Shown: positions 1 through 9,374 of the stretch, one piece after another
How the letters are laid out: each line of letters starts with the position of its first letter
Position numbering within the stretch: position 1 is the stretch's first letter
Assembly: GCF_003610195.1 (NCBI RefSeq)
Contig: NZ_RAPO01000002.1
Span: 620,001 to 684,000, forward strand
Direction of reading: 5' to 3'
DNA from: Halopiger aswanensis
GTDB lineage: Archaea; Halobacteriota; Halobacteria; Halobacteriales; Natrialbaceae
DNA length: 64,000 bases
The notes under the pieces: model-generated
Databases searched by the model: none
What the model saw: the letters and a program-made list of their open reading frames with translations, nothing else
What the model was told of the DNA's origin: nothing
Program-made: the position numbers and the translations under genes

Positions 1-121
1 GATCGGCGAGCGCGCCCCGCCGAAGACGCTGCCGGACGACCTCCGGGAGCGCGAGCAGCCGAGCGATCGGAAGCCACTCGAGGAGATCGTCCATCGGGGC
101 GGGTTCGACGGCGAGGAGTAG
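1..121 (+). CDS. C-terminal end of an unidentified protein (partial)
   Basis: An open frame read from base 2 runs to a TAG stop at 119-121 and encodes 39 residues, charged and ending FDGEE. The composition (acidic, proline-containing, no membrane segment) fits the tail of a haloarchaeal soluble protein. The start lies left of the window, so no family can be named. It reads in the same direction as the membrane protein that begins at 208. Confidence 0.55.
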   Translation, partial: IGERAPPKTLPDDLREREQPSDRKPLEEIVHRGGFDGEE

Positions 122-207
122 ACACCCGCTCTCCGGCCGAACTGCCGAGCGCTCGAGGGCGAGGCTTCAAGCTGAACCGCTTTTCGTCCGGCGACCGAAC
201 GGGCCGT

Positions 208-1242
208 ATGGACGAGGACGGCCCGCTGTCGCGGGACACGCTCAGGGGGCGAACGGGCGAGAGCTCGGTCGCACACTGGTTCTTGCTCGATGCCGACCGG
301 TGGCTGCTCGCGGGGGTGCTCTCGGTCGCGGCCTTCGCGACCTTCGTCGGCCTCGGCACGGTCGCCATGCCGCTCCGGGCAGCGATGGAGAGCGGAACGC
401 CGATCGATACGGCGTTTCAGGCGCTGGTCGCCGCAATTCTCACCGGCGTGACGCTCGTCGTCTCGATCAACCAACTGGTACTTTCCCAGGAGCTCGGGCG
501 GCTGGGCGACCAGCAGGCGTGGATGGACGAGGCGATGGAGTACCGCCGCAGCGTCGAGGAGTTGTTCGGCTCGGTCGGCCCGCCCGACCCGTCGCAGTTC
601 CTGCAGGCGCTCGTGCAGACGAGCAGCGACCGGGCCGAGGCGCTGCGGGACGCGGTCGCCGATAGCGACGACGACCAACTCCGACGGCGGACCGAGCGGC
701 TGGTCGAGAACGTCTGTCGCAACTCCGAGGAGATCCGCTCGCAGCTCGAGACCTCTACGTTCGGCGAGTTCGGCGTGCTGCGGTCGGGACTGAACTACAA
801 CTACTCCTGGAAGATCTACGCGGTCAGGCGGTTGCGCCACGAACACGAGGACAGCCTCGGCGAGGACGAACTGGCGGCGTTCGACGACCTGATCGACAGC
901 CTGACGCTGTTCGGCCCGGCGCTCGAGCACTTCAAGTCGCTGTACTTCCAGTGGGAACTGGTCCATCTCACGCGGTCGATCCTGTACGCCGGGCTCCCCG
1001 GCGTGGTGGCCGCGACGGCGACAGTGCTGTACCTCGATCAGGAGTCGGTACCGGGAACGACGCTCGGCGTGGATAATCTGGTGTGGGTCGTCAGCACCAG
1101 CGCGACACTCTCGCTCGTGCCGTTCTTCCTGTTAGCGGCCTACGTCCTTCGAATTGCGACGATTTCGAAGCGAACCGGTTCCCTCGGGCCGTTCATCCTC
1201 CGACGCGCCGAGCGGACGGAGGCGATCGATTGGGAGCAGTAA
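208..1242 (+). CDS. Hypothetical four-TM membrane protein
   Basis: This 344-residue protein is not recognised as a named family. Two hydrophobic segments lie near residues 32-52 and 70-90. A long, charged, probably cytoplasmic helical region (about residues 95-240) follows, and then two more membrane segments near 255-275 and 290-315. A short basic-acidic tail ends the protein. The layout of two TM helices, a soluble middle and two TM helices resembles other haloarchaeal conserved membrane proteins of unknown role. It stands alone between the partial gene and the GH3 gene, and no function should be inferred. Confidence 0.7.
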   Translation: MDEDGPLSRDTLRGRTGESSVAHWFLLDADRWLLAGVLSVAAFATFVGLGTVAMPLRAAMESGTPIDTAFQALVAAILTGVTLVVSINQLVLSQELGRLGDQQAWMDEAMEYRRSVEELFGSVGPPDPSQFLQALVQTSSDRAEALRDAVADSDDDQLRRRTERLVENVCRNSEEIRSQLETSTFGEFGVLRSGLNYNYSWKIYAVRRLRHEHEDSLGEDELAAFDDLIDSLTLFGPALEHFKSLYFQWELVHLTRSILYAGLPGVVAATATVLYLDQESVPGTTLGVDNLVWVVSTSATLSLVPFFLLAAYVLRIATISKRTGSLGPFILRRAERTEAIDWEQ

Positions 1243-1433
1243 CCGAGTCGTCGGCTGCACGGGATCGACGACTCGAGTCGGTAAGCTCGACTCGCGCAGT
1301 GTCGGACTCGACCCGACCGAGACGCGCCGTCACTCGAGCGGGCCGCTCGCCGACGAGTAGTCGAGCCGTATCCGACCTGTATCTCGCCGATACGAACCGC
1401 ACCGCGACCGTATTCGATTGTACGCTGAAAATG

Positions 1434-1443
1434 TTTATTATAT
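1434..1443 (+). promoter_or_regulatory. TATA box of the GH3 gene
   Basis: An AT-rich box TTTATTATAT follows a purine-rich BRE-like stretch (GAAAATG) and lies about 24-33 bases before the ATG at 1467. This spacing predicts transcription starting at or a few bases before the start codon, the leaderless arrangement common in haloarchaea. It supports 1467 as the true start rather than any upstream codon in the same open frame. Confidence 0.6.
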
Positions 1444-1466
1444 TTCGAGTTCCGTTACCGCCCCGC

Positions 1467-4001
1467 ATGACGGACGGTAACTCACAGGCGACAGAATCGG
1501 CCGAAGTAGACGAGTCGCGGCGGACGTTCATGAAGGCCACCGGCGCCGCGACGGCGGCGTCGGGCGTCGGGCTCGGCGCGAACAGCGCGGCTGCGTCGAC
1601 GGGCGGCGACCGCCGCTCGATCGACCTCGACCGCCTGCTCGAGGAGATGACCATAGAGCAGAAGGTCGGCCAGATGACTCAGGTCGCGATCGACGATCTC
1701 GGCGAGGGGTTCGGCCCCGAGACGGCGTTCAACGATCACGAGGAGCCGGCGACGCTCGGCGAACTCTTTACCGAACTCCACGTCGGCTCGATCCTCAACG
1801 GCGGCGCCTCCGGCCCGACCTACGACGGCGAGGAGTTCGTCGCCGGGTTGAATCGGCTCCAGCAGTACAACGTGGCCAACAACGGCACCGGAATTCCGTT
1901 CATCTGGGGCGGCGACGCGCTCCACGGAAACACGCTGCTCGACGGCTGTACGAGCTTCCCGCAGCGGCTCAACATGGGGATGACCCGCGACATCGACCTC
2001 GTCGAGGACGCGGCGACGCACACCGGCGCCGAAATCGCGGCCATGGGCGGCCACTGGATCTTCGGCCCGACGGTCGACCTGCTGCGGGACATGCGCTGGG
2101 GCCGGTTCTTCGAAGGTCACAGCGAGGATTCGATGCTGCTCGGCGAGATGGGGAAGGCCCGCGCCCGCGGCTTCGAACGGAACGGCCGCGTCGCCGCGAC
2201 GGTCAAACACTTCGCCGGGTACGGGACGCCGAACACCGGTAAGGACCGCGCCCACGTTCGCACGTCGATGCGCGACCTTCGCACCAGACAGCTCCCGGCC
2301 TACGAGCGCGCGCTCGAGGAGGCGAAGACGGTGATGGTCAACAGCGGCGCGGTCAACGGCAAGCCGGCCCACGCCTCGAGTTGGCTGCTGATCCAGGTGC
2401 TCCGCAAGCGCTTCGACTTCGACGGCGTCATCCTGAGCGACTGGGACGACTTCTACCGGCTCGTCTCAAACCACGAGTACCTGCCCGACACGGAGGACGG
2501 CTGGCGCGAGGCGGTCAAGCAGGGAATCGCCGCCGGCGTCGACATGCACATGTGCGGCGGCGAGGTCGCTCCCGCGGACTTCATCGAAACCGTGATCGAC
2601 CTCGTCGAGAGCGGCGAACTCTCGGAAGCGCGGATCGACGCCTCGGTGCGGCGCATCCTCGAGCTCAAGCTCGAACTGGGGCTGTTCGAGGAGCCGATCG
2701 TTCCCGAAGATCAGATCACCGAACTCGTCGGCGGTGCCCAGAGCGTCTCCGAGCAGTTGGCCAAGGAGTCGCTCGTCCTTCTGAAAAACGAAAACGACGC
2801 CCTGCCGCTCGAGGGCACCGAACGTGTCCTCCTGACCGGGCCCGGCGTCGAGGACGGGACGCCGAACCGGTTCCTGATGCAACACGGCGGCTGGACGCTG
2901 GGCTGGCAGGGAATCGAGGACGGCGACCTCACCGAGGACGGGCCGCGGCCGCGCCAGAACACGATCGAGGACGGGCTGGCCGCTCGACTCGGCGACCGGC
3001 TCACGCACGTCCCGACCGAGTTCCGCGCGGCACCGTACGAGAGCATCTACGAGAACTTCGACAACGGCTTCTTCGACGTGACCGACGAGCAGGCGGCGGC
3101 GATCCGAAACGCCGCACCCCGGTCGGATGCGGTCGTGATCGTCCTCGGCGAGGGGCCGCACAACGAGGGCTTCGGCGACCGCGACAAGATGCGGTTCCCC
3201 GAGGCCCAGCGGGAACTCGTCGAACTCGTCGCCGAGTCAACCGACGACGACGTGCCGCTCGTCGGCGTCATCCTCGCCGGCAGTCCGCGCGGGACCGCCG
3301 AAACCTTCGACCACCTCGACGCGGTGCTCTTTGCCGGTCAGCCCGGTAGCGACACCGGCGTCGCGGTCGCTGACACCCTGTTCGGCGACTACAACCCCTC
3401 CGGCAAGCTGTCGTTCACCTGGGAAGGCAACGTCGGCCACGTGCCCCAGTTCTACGACGACTACCCGCCGCGCCAGTCCGTCGGCGCCGAGGACCAGCTG
3501 GTCCAGTTCGAGTTCGGCCACGGCCTCTCCTACACCGACTGGGAGTATTCGGACCTCTCGCTGTCGCCGGCGACCGTCGCCGATCCGGCGTCGACGCCGA
3601 CGGTCACGGCGCAGGTCACCGTCCACAACACCGGCGACGTGGCCGGCGACCACATCGTCGAGGTGTACAACACCGAGTCCTACGGGTCGGTCCTCCAGCC
3701 CCACCGCCGCCTAATGGGCTTCGAGCGCGTCCACGTCGGCGCCGGCGAGAGCGAACCCGTCACGATCGAACTCGACCTCTCGACGCTCGAGGTCGTCCCC
3801 GGCGACGTGCCCGGCCACCGGGCGAAGGTCGTCGAACCCGGCGAGTACGAGGTGGCCGTCGGCGACGCGACGGCGACGCTGACGATCGAACGGGCGGGTC
3901 ACATCACCGATCCCGAACCGATGCCGGGCCGCTACGACATCAACAACGACGGCGAGGAGGACATCGACGACGTCATGGCGCTGTACCGGCGCCTCGAGTA
4001 G
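1467..4001 (+). CDS. Secreted GH3 beta-glucosidase with dockerin-like tail
   Basis: This 844-residue protein belongs to glycoside hydrolase family 3, which removes terminal beta-linked glucose or xylose from oligosaccharides. A twin-arginine signal (SRRTFMK, Arg18-Arg19, then an Ala/Gly-rich hydrophobic stretch and an AAAS region) points to folded export by Tat. The TIM-barrel domain carries the GH3 nucleophile motif SDW with Asp325. The GH3 C-terminal domain follows, then a fibronectin-III-like domain around residues 700-805. The last 21 residues (DINNDGEEDIDDV and on) look like one half of a dockerin calcium-binding repeat. The open frame extends upstream to 1083, but the TATA box at 1434 and the Tat motif fix the start at 1467. 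It heads a sugar-use neighbourhood. Confidence 0.92.
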   Translation: MTDGNSQATESAEVDESRRTFMKATGAATAASGVGLGANSAAASTGGDRRSIDLDRLLEEMTIEQKVGQMTQVAIDDLGEGFGPETAFNDHEEPATLGELFTELHVGSILNGGASGPTYDGEEFVAGLNRLQQYNVANNGTGIPFIWGGDALHGNTLLDGCTSFPQRLNMGMTRDIDLVEDAATHTGAEIAAMGGHWIFGPTVDLLRDMRWGRFFEGHSEDSMLLGEMGKARARGFERNGRVAATVKHFAGYGTPNTGKDRAHVRTSMRDLRTRQLPAYERALEEAKTVMVNSGAVNGKPAHASSWLLIQVLRKRFDFDGVILSDWDDFYRLVSNHEYLPDTEDGWREAVKQGIAAGVDMHMCGGEVAPADFIETVIDLVESGELSEARIDASVRRILELKLELGLFEEPIVPEDQITELVGGAQSVSEQLAKESLVLLKNENDALPLEGTERVLLTGPGVEDGTPNRFLMQHGGWTLGWQGIEDGDLTEDGPRPRQNTIEDGLAARLGDRLTHVPTEFRAAPYESIYENFDNGFFDVTDEQAAAIRNAAPRSDAVVIVLGEGPHNEGFGDRDKMRFPEAQRELVELVAESTDDDVPLVGVILAGSPRGTAETFDHLDAVLFAGQPGSDTGVAVADTLFGDYNPSGKLSFTWEGNVGHVPQFYDDYPPRQSVGAEDQLVQFEFGHGLSYTDWEYSDLSLSPATVADPASTPTVTAQVTVHNTGDVAGDHIVEVYNTESYGSVLQPHRRLMGFERVHVGAGESEPVTIELDLSTLEVVPGDVPGHRAKVVEPGEYEVAVGDATATLTIERAGHITDPEPMPGRYDINNDGEEDIDDVMALYRRLE

Positions 4002-4280
4002 GGTAGCGCGCGCTCGATTCCGATTCGAACGGGGCGATAAGCGGTACCGAAACTGATGGTTTCAGCTACTATGATCGCTATCGGACGGCGGGGCGTCAGC
4101 AGTAGCCCCTGAATTCTCGGCCTGCAGCCGCCAAGGGCCGTCTGTAATCGTGTCATACAGGCAGCGGATTTAACCCCATCAATGTGTCAGTCCGTGGCAA
4201 GACATGGTGCATCGGGTGCCCGTTCGATCGCCAGGGGACGACGCGTCGTACGCCGACCGGCCGCAGACGCCATCGTATCC

Positions 4281-5726
4281 ATGAGTGCTCGAGCCGACGA
4301 TCACGGGCGGGTTCGGGCCTTTTTCACTGCGCTCGGCGACGTCTCGAGTCGGCTCGTCCAGCGGTATCTCCCGGACGCGTTCATCTTCGCGCTCCTGCTG
4401 ACCTTTCTGACGATGGTCATCGCGGTGCTGGTCACCCCCGAGGGGCCGGCCGACGTCGCGATCCACTGGGGCGAGGGCTTCTGGGAGGTGATCGGGTTCT
4501 CGATGCAGGCGTCGCTCGCCCTGCTGACCGGCTGGGCGCTCGCGGACTCGCCGCCGGTCAAGCGCGTCCTCCGATCGATCGCCGCGATTCCGGACAGCCA
4601 GCTGCAGGCGATTTTCGTCGTCGCGCTCTGCGGCCAGTTGCTCGGGCTCTTTCACTGGGGCGTCGTCCTGATCGCCGGCGCCATCCTCGCCCGAGAGGTC
4701 GGAATCGAGATGGACGAGAAGGGGATCGAGGTCCACTACCCGCTGCTGGTCGCGGCGGCCTATGCGGGGCTGCTTCCGTGGCATCAGGGCCTGTCCGGCG
4801 CCTCGCTGTTGCTCTCGGCGACGGAGGGCCACTTCGCCGAGGAGAGCATGGGCGTGATCCCGGTCTCGGAGACGATTTTCCACCCGTTCAACCTCGCGAT
4901 CGTCGCCGGCGTCGTCCTGGTGACCGTCGTCGTCATGCCGCTGATGGCGCCCAGGCGGGAGAACGCGACGACCGTACCGAAGGAACAGCTTCGCGGCGCC
5001 GACGTCAGCGATATGGCGGCCGACGGCGGCACGAACGCGAACGCCGACGCGGCCGCGCGGCTCCCACACCGGACCCGCGAGTCCGCGCTGAAGGAGATGC
5101 TGCTCGATAGCCGCCTCGTCTGTCTCGGGATGGGGCTGCTCATCTGGGTCTACCTGGGCTATCTGTTCGCGACGGAGCCGTTCATGGACGTGTTCGACAT
5201 CAACGTCTTCATCACGGTGATGTTCGGCCTCGGTTTCCTCGCGCACGGTACGCTGCGCAGCTACATCGACGTCTTCTACGAGGCGATCAAGGGGGCCAGC
5301 CAGATCATCATCCAGTTCCAGTTCTACGGCGGAATCATGGGCATCATGGTCTTCTCCGGGCTGGTCGAACTGATCGCCGAGACCGCCGCCGCGTACGCGA
5401 GCGACACGACGTGGTACCTGTTCGTGTTCGTCTCCGGCGGCATCGTCAACTTCTTCGTCCCCTCCGGCGGCGGCCAGTGGGTCGTCATGGGCGAGATCTA
5501 CGCCTCGGCCACCCAGCAGATCTCGGGGACCCAGATGAACCACATGCTCATCGCGTTCGCGATGGGCGATCAGTGGACCAACATGATCCAGCCGTTCTGG
5601 GCGCTGCCCGTGCTGGGGATCGCCGGCCTCTCGATCCGCGACATGATGGGCTACGTCGTCGTCCTGTTCCTCTTTAGCGGGCTCGTGCTGGGCGCCGGTG
5701 CGCTCGCGATCGGGGTGTTCGGGTGA
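4281..5726 (+). CDS. AtoE-type short-chain fatty acid transporter (first of pair)
   Basis: This 481-residue polytopic membrane protein resembles the AtoE (short-chain fatty acid:cation symporter) family. It has about a dozen hydrophobic segments and family-like stretches such as LLPWHQGLSGASLLL and FVPSGGGQWVVMGEI. A charged cytoplasmic loop lies near residues 233-272. The ATG at 4281 was chosen because the residues further upstream are basic and non-conserved-looking. The stop overlaps the start of a paralogous gene, so the two are probably one transcript. The substrate could be a short-chain fatty acid or another small carboxylate; the sequence alone does not decide. Confidence 0.8.
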   Translation: MSARADDHGRVRAFFTALGDVSSRLVQRYLPDAFIFALLLTFLTMVIAVLVTPEGPADVAIHWGEGFWEVIGFSMQASLALLTGWALADSPPVKRVLRSIAAIPDSQLQAIFVVALCGQLLGLFHWGVVLIAGAILAREVGIEMDEKGIEVHYPLLVAAAYAGLLPWHQGLSGASLLLSATEGHFAEESMGVIPVSETIFHPFNLAIVAGVVLVTVVVMPLMAPRRENATTVPKEQLRGADVSDMAADGGTNANADAAARLPHRTRESALKEMLLDSRLVCLGMGLLIWVYLGYLFATEPFMDVFDINVFITVMFGLGFLAHGTLRSYIDVFYEAIKGASQIIIQFQFYGGIMGIMVFSGLVELIAETAAAYASDTTWYLFVFVSGGIVNFFVPSGGGQWVVMGEIYASATQQISGTQMNHMLIAFAMGDQWTNMIQPFWALPVLGIAGLSIRDMMGYVVVLFLFSGLVLGAGALAIGVFG

Positions 5727-7186
5727 TCGCGATGGCGGGTGAACCAACCTCCTCGAGTTCGAGTTCGAATCCGAATCCGAACTCGAGCGCGAACGCCGGC
5801 GGAACCGCAGGCGAGACGCGCGCGGACCGGTACCGCGACGCGTTCGTCCCGACCCTCGGCCGGTACTTCCCCGAGGCGCTGAGCAACGCCGTGGTGCTCG
5901 CCGCGCTGGCGCTGCTCGTGACCGTCCCCTTCCTCGAGCCGATGACCCAACTCGAGTTGCTGGGGACCGGCTTCTTCGACCTCTTTAGCGTCCAGATGCT
6001 GCTGATCCTCTACTGGGTACTGGGCGCCGCGCTCGTCGAATCCCCGCGGGTCGGCGCAGTGCTCGACCGATTCGCCGCGGCTCTGCCGACGAGCCAAGCG
6101 GGAGTCATCTACGCGACTGGGGTCCTCTCGCTGCTGCTGGGCTGGCTCAACTGGGCGCTCGGTCTGATCGGCGGCATTTACCTCGGCCAGCGGCTCTGTC
6201 GCCGCGCTCGAGAGAACGGCATCGCCGTCCACTACCCGGCCGTGCTCACCGCGAGCCTGCTCGCGCTCGTGCTCACGAACCAGGGTCTCTCGAGCCCCGG
6301 CGGCCTCATGCTGGCCGACGAGAGCGGGTTGGCGAATTTCATGGTCGACGAGGTCGGCTCGATCGCGATGTCAGAATTCCTGTTGCATCCGGTCAACCTC
6401 GTCTCGACCGCCGTATTCGTGCTCACGCTCCCCGCGCTCCTCGTCGTGCTGGCGCCGGACGCGGACGCGGCGGACGGCACCGACGATGCGATCACGACCC
6501 TCGGCGAGCGAAACGCGCTGCTCGACAGGACGGAGTCGATCGCGGCGGCGTTCGACCACTACTCGCCGGCAGTTCCGCCGGCGGACTGGGAGGTCGGCGA
6601 CCGCCTCGAGAACTCGCGGCTCATCACCGCGCTCGCAGTCGCCGTTGGCCTCATCTCCGCCGGATGGTACTTCGGGACCGGCGGCCGGCTGACGCTGCCG
6701 TGGCTGGCGTTTACGCTGTTGATCCTCGGACTCGCGGTCCAGGGGCCGCCGATGGCGTTCAGAAAGAAGACCGAGGACGCGACGCGGTGGGCGCTCCACG
6801 TGGCGGTCCCGTTCCTGCTCTACGCCGGCGTCTGGGCGCTGCTCGACGAGGCAGGACTCTACGGAACGATCGGCGACGCGATCGCCGCGACCGGGGTTCC
6901 GGCCGCGGCGTCCTACGTCGTCGCGTTCGCGCTCGGCTTGCTGGTTCCGGATCCGGGCTCCCTGTGGGTGCTCCAGGGGCCGGCAGTCGCCGCCGCGGAC
7001 GTCGATCTGGTCGGCTCGCTCGTCGCGACGATGTACGGCGCGGGCCTGTCGAACCTCTGGCTGGGCTTCCTGTTCGCGAGCCTCCTCTCGCTGTACGGCT
7101 TCGACTGGCGGGAGTTCGTGCGCTACGCCGGCGCGGTCACCGTCTACGTGACGGCCGTCGTTGTCGGACTCCTGCTGCTCTTCTGA
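5723..7186 (+). CDS. AtoE-type short-chain fatty acid transporter (second of pair)
   Basis: This polytopic protein of up to 487 residues is a paralogue of the preceding gene, with matching stretches (LSSPGGLMLAD, LLVPDPGSLWVLQGP, GLGLIGGIYLGQ-like). The start GTG at 5723 overlaps the upstream stop by four bases (GTGA), with an alternative ATG at 5732, which argues for translational coupling. Residues 8-22 are a low-complexity Ser/Asn/Pro run encoded by a TCGAG/CCGAA microsatellite. The larger loop near residues 245-295 is acidic. The pair may form a heteromeric transporter or two carriers with different substrates; this is inference. Confidence 0.78.
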   Translation: MIAMAGEPTSSSSSSNPNPNSSANAGGTAGETRADRYRDAFVPTLGRYFPEALSNAVVLAALALLVTVPFLEPMTQLELLGTGFFDLFSVQMLLILYWVLGAALVESPRVGAVLDRFAAALPTSQAGVIYATGVLSLLLGWLNWALGLIGGIYLGQRLCRRARENGIAVHYPAVLTASLLALVLTNQGLSSPGGLMLADESGLANFMVDEVGSIAMSEFLLHPVNLVSTAVFVLTLPALLVVLAPDADAADGTDDAITTLGERNALLDRTESIAAAFDHYSPAVPPADWEVGDRLENSRLITALAVAVGLISAGWYFGTGGRLTLPWLAFTLLILGLAVQGPPMAFRKKTEDATRWALHVAVPFLLYAGVWALLDEAGLYGTIGDAIAATGVPAAASYVVAFALGLLVPDPGSLWVLQGPAVAAADVDLVGSLVATMYGAGLSNLWLGFLFASLLSLYGFDWREFVRYAGAVTVYVTAVVVGLLLLF

Positions 7187-7290
7187 CTTTCGGTCGGGCC
7201 GGCTTCGGGCGACTCGAGTCTATTCCGCGACGTCGGTCGGCACCGCGTGGCTCCGTAACGCATTATCCGCGGGACGAGAAATGAGAGCGC

Positions 7291-8277
7291 ATGACTCGCG
7301 ACGTGTTAGTGGCCGGCGAAACGCTGATCGACTTCCTGCCCGAGCGGCCCGGCCCGATCTCGAGCGTCGAGGGGTTCGAACGACGGGCGGGCGGCGCCCC
7401 CGCGAACGTCGCCGTCGCGCTCGCGCGCCTCGAGCACGCGCCGCTGTTCTGGACCCGCGTCGGCGCCGATCCGTTCGGACGCTACCTCGAGTCGGTCCTG
7501 ACCGAGCACGGCCTGCCGGATCGGTTCCTCGAGCGCGACCCCGACGCGAAGACGACGCTAGCCTTCGTCACTCACGACGAGACCGGCGACCGCAGCTTCT
7601 CCTTCTACCGCGACGGGACCGCCGACACTCGCCTCGAGCCCGGCCGGCTCGACGACCCGACCCTCGCTGACCGGGAGTGGGTCCACACCGGCGGCGTGAC
7701 GCTCTCGAGTGGTCGTGCCCGCGAGGCCACGCTCGATCTGCTCGAGCGGGCCGCCGACGCGGGCTGTACGACCTCGTTCGATCCGAACTTTCGGCCGGAA
7801 CTGTGGCCCGACGAAGAGACCTTCCGGACGGTCGTCCGCGATGCACTCGAGCACGTCGACGTGCTGAAAGCGACCGACGAGGAACTCGAGACGCTGGGGT
7901 TCGGGAGCGACGGAGATGCTGATAGAGGCGGGGACGACCTCGAGACCCGCGCTCGAGCGGCGCTCGCGGCCGGCCCGGACGCGGTCTTCGCGACCCGCGG
8001 GGGCGAGGGAGCGATCGCCGTCGCGGCCGAGGACTCGCCGTGGGCGGGGACGGGTGCGAGTACAGTCGAACACCCGGGGTACGACGCCGACGTCGTCGAC
8101 ACCACCGGCGCCGGGGACGCCTTCGTCGCGGGGACGATCGCGGCGCTACACGAGGGCCGCGCCGACCTCGAGGCGACGCTCGCGTTCGCCAACGCGGTCG
8201 GCGCGGCCGCGACGACGGCTGCGGGAGCGATGACTGCGCTACCGGATCGCGAGGCGGTGCGCTCGATGCGCGAGTAA
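7291..8277 (+). CDS. PfkB-family sugar kinase (fructokinase-like)
   Basis: This 328-residue ribokinase/PfkB kinase should phosphorylate a free sugar or sugar acid with ATP. The N-terminal signature (GGAPANVAVALARL, residues about 34-47) and the C-terminal DTTGAGD motif with catalytic Asp276 are intact. Opening residues VAGETLIDFLPERPG are typical of the fructokinase/2-keto-3-deoxygluconate kinase branch. A TATA-like CGCATTATC at 7259-7267 would give a leaderless message. Its position between the transporters and the TrmB/ABC operon suggests a role in catabolism of the imported sugar. Fructose and KDG are both possible substrates. Confidence 0.88.
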   Translation: MTRDVLVAGETLIDFLPERPGPISSVEGFERRAGGAPANVAVALARLEHAPLFWTRVGADPFGRYLESVLTEHGLPDRFLERDPDAKTTLAFVTHDETGDRSFSFYRDGTADTRLEPGRLDDPTLADREWVHTGGVTLSSGRAREATLDLLERAADAGCTTSFDPNFRPELWPDEETFRTVVRDALEHVDVLKATDEELETLGFGSDGDADRGGDDLETRARAALAAGPDAVFATRGGEGAIAVAAEDSPWAGTGASTVEHPGYDADVVDTTGAGDAFVAGTIAALHEGRADLEATLAFANAVGAAATTAAGAMTALPDREAVRSMRE

Positions 8278-8300
8278 CGTCGAGTAGACGGCAGACGCGC

Positions 8301-9170
8301 TCAGGAGTAGGTGAAATACCGCACGTCGCAGTCCGGACAGACCAGCTTCTCCGGCGGCGTTTCGCCGATCGGCGTCACCTCGCCGCAGCAACTCGACTGC
8401 GTAATCGTCAGGTCGCGCTCGCAGCGCGGACACGACGCCAGCAGCGAGCGCAGCGGTCGGCCAGCGGCGAGCCGAATCGCGGGGTCGTCGATCCACGACT
8501 CGAGGGCGCGAGCGGCCGCGAGTTCGGCGACGGCGATCGGTCGCGTGAGCGACGCGACGCCGCCAGTCGCTTCGTCTCCCTCGAGGACGACCGCCTCGGT
8601 ACGAAACTTCCGACTCGTTCGCGTCGTGACCGACGGCCCCGTGAGGTCCGCGGCGATCGCGGCGAGGGCCTCGAGGTCGCGGTCTCGCAGCCGGTCCATC
8701 TCCGCCCGCCAGTCCTCGCGGAACGAGTCGGCGAGGGTGAGTTCCGGAGCGACGTCGGCGTCGGTATCGTCGCCGTCGTCCGCCGCCGGAATCGGGACGA
8801 CGACGCCGGCCTCGAGCAGCGCGGTGACGACCTCGTCGCCGGTCGGCTGGGTCGTTTCGGCATCCGTTCCGTCCGCGAGCCCCGACGTCGGTTGCGGGGT
8901 CGCCGAATTGCGGTGGCCGAACGGATCGCCCGGAAGCCGCGCCGCGAGTCGCGGCCCGACGCGAGGCGTGTACGGTACGGCGTAGCCGCGGAGCCAGATC
9001 GCCGCCGCACCGACCAGTACGGCGCCCGTGGCGACGACCGGCCGATCGACGATCACGAGGCCAATCGCGACGGCCGCGACGAGAACGACGTTGAGGACGG
9101 TACACGGCAGACACCTGTTCGCGCCGGTGTAGGCCGGTCGGCGGAGGCGCTCGATCGTGCGACCGATCAT
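8301..9170 (-). CDS. Hypothetical membrane protein with C-terminal zinc ribbon
   Basis: This 289-residue haloarchaeal protein is of unknown role. Two hydrophobic segments lie near residues 24-42 and 44-62, and Cys20 and Cys23 (CLPC) sit just before the first. A long acidic soluble region follows. The last 45 residues hold four paired cysteines (CPRC, SCC, CPDC), a zinc-ribbon arrangement facing the cytoplasm in the simplest model. It is convergent with the PfkB kinase and divergent from the TrmB regulator. A membrane anchor plus a zinc ribbon could tether a nucleic-acid or protein contact to the membrane, but nothing shows this. Confidence 0.7.
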   Translation of the reverse strand: MIGRTIERLRRPAYTGANRCLPCTVLNVVLVAAVAIGLVIVDRPVVATGAVLVGAAAIWLRGYAVPYTPRVGPRLAARLPGDPFGHRNSATPQPTSGLADGTDAETTQPTGDEVVTALLEAGVVVPIPAADDGDDTDADVAPELTLADSFREDWRAEMDRLRDRDLEALAAIAADLTGPSVTTRTSRKFRTEAVVLEGDEATGGVASLTRPIAVAELAAARALESWIDDPAIRLAAGRPLRSLLASCPRCERDLTITQSSCCGEVTPIGETPPEKLVCPDCDVRYFTYS

Positions 9171-9374
9171 ACGGCCGCGGTTTCGAGCCGAGCGCCTTCA
9201 GTGTGGCGCCGGAGACAGTCTTTTTTACACCCAGTGTGTTATCCGGCCTGAAATGAATGTGAATCTCTCCCGTAGATCGGCCGGCGGTTGTCGGTCGGTT
9301 TGCTGGAGCAGCGACGGGGACGCGTCGATCGTCGGTGTACAGCGCGACGGCGTTCGGGGACGAGGTGAACGGTG

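Noticed and set aside
1083-1466. Possible N-terminal extension of the GH3 protein
   Set aside because: The upstream frame overlaps the preceding gene and would bury the Tat signal in the interior; the TATA box at 1434 lies inside it.
5743-5790. Short TCGAGTTCGAATCCGAA-type repeats suggesting a CRISPR or operator
   Set aside because: They are codons of a Ser/Asn/Pro linker in the transporter; units are irregular and there are no spacers.
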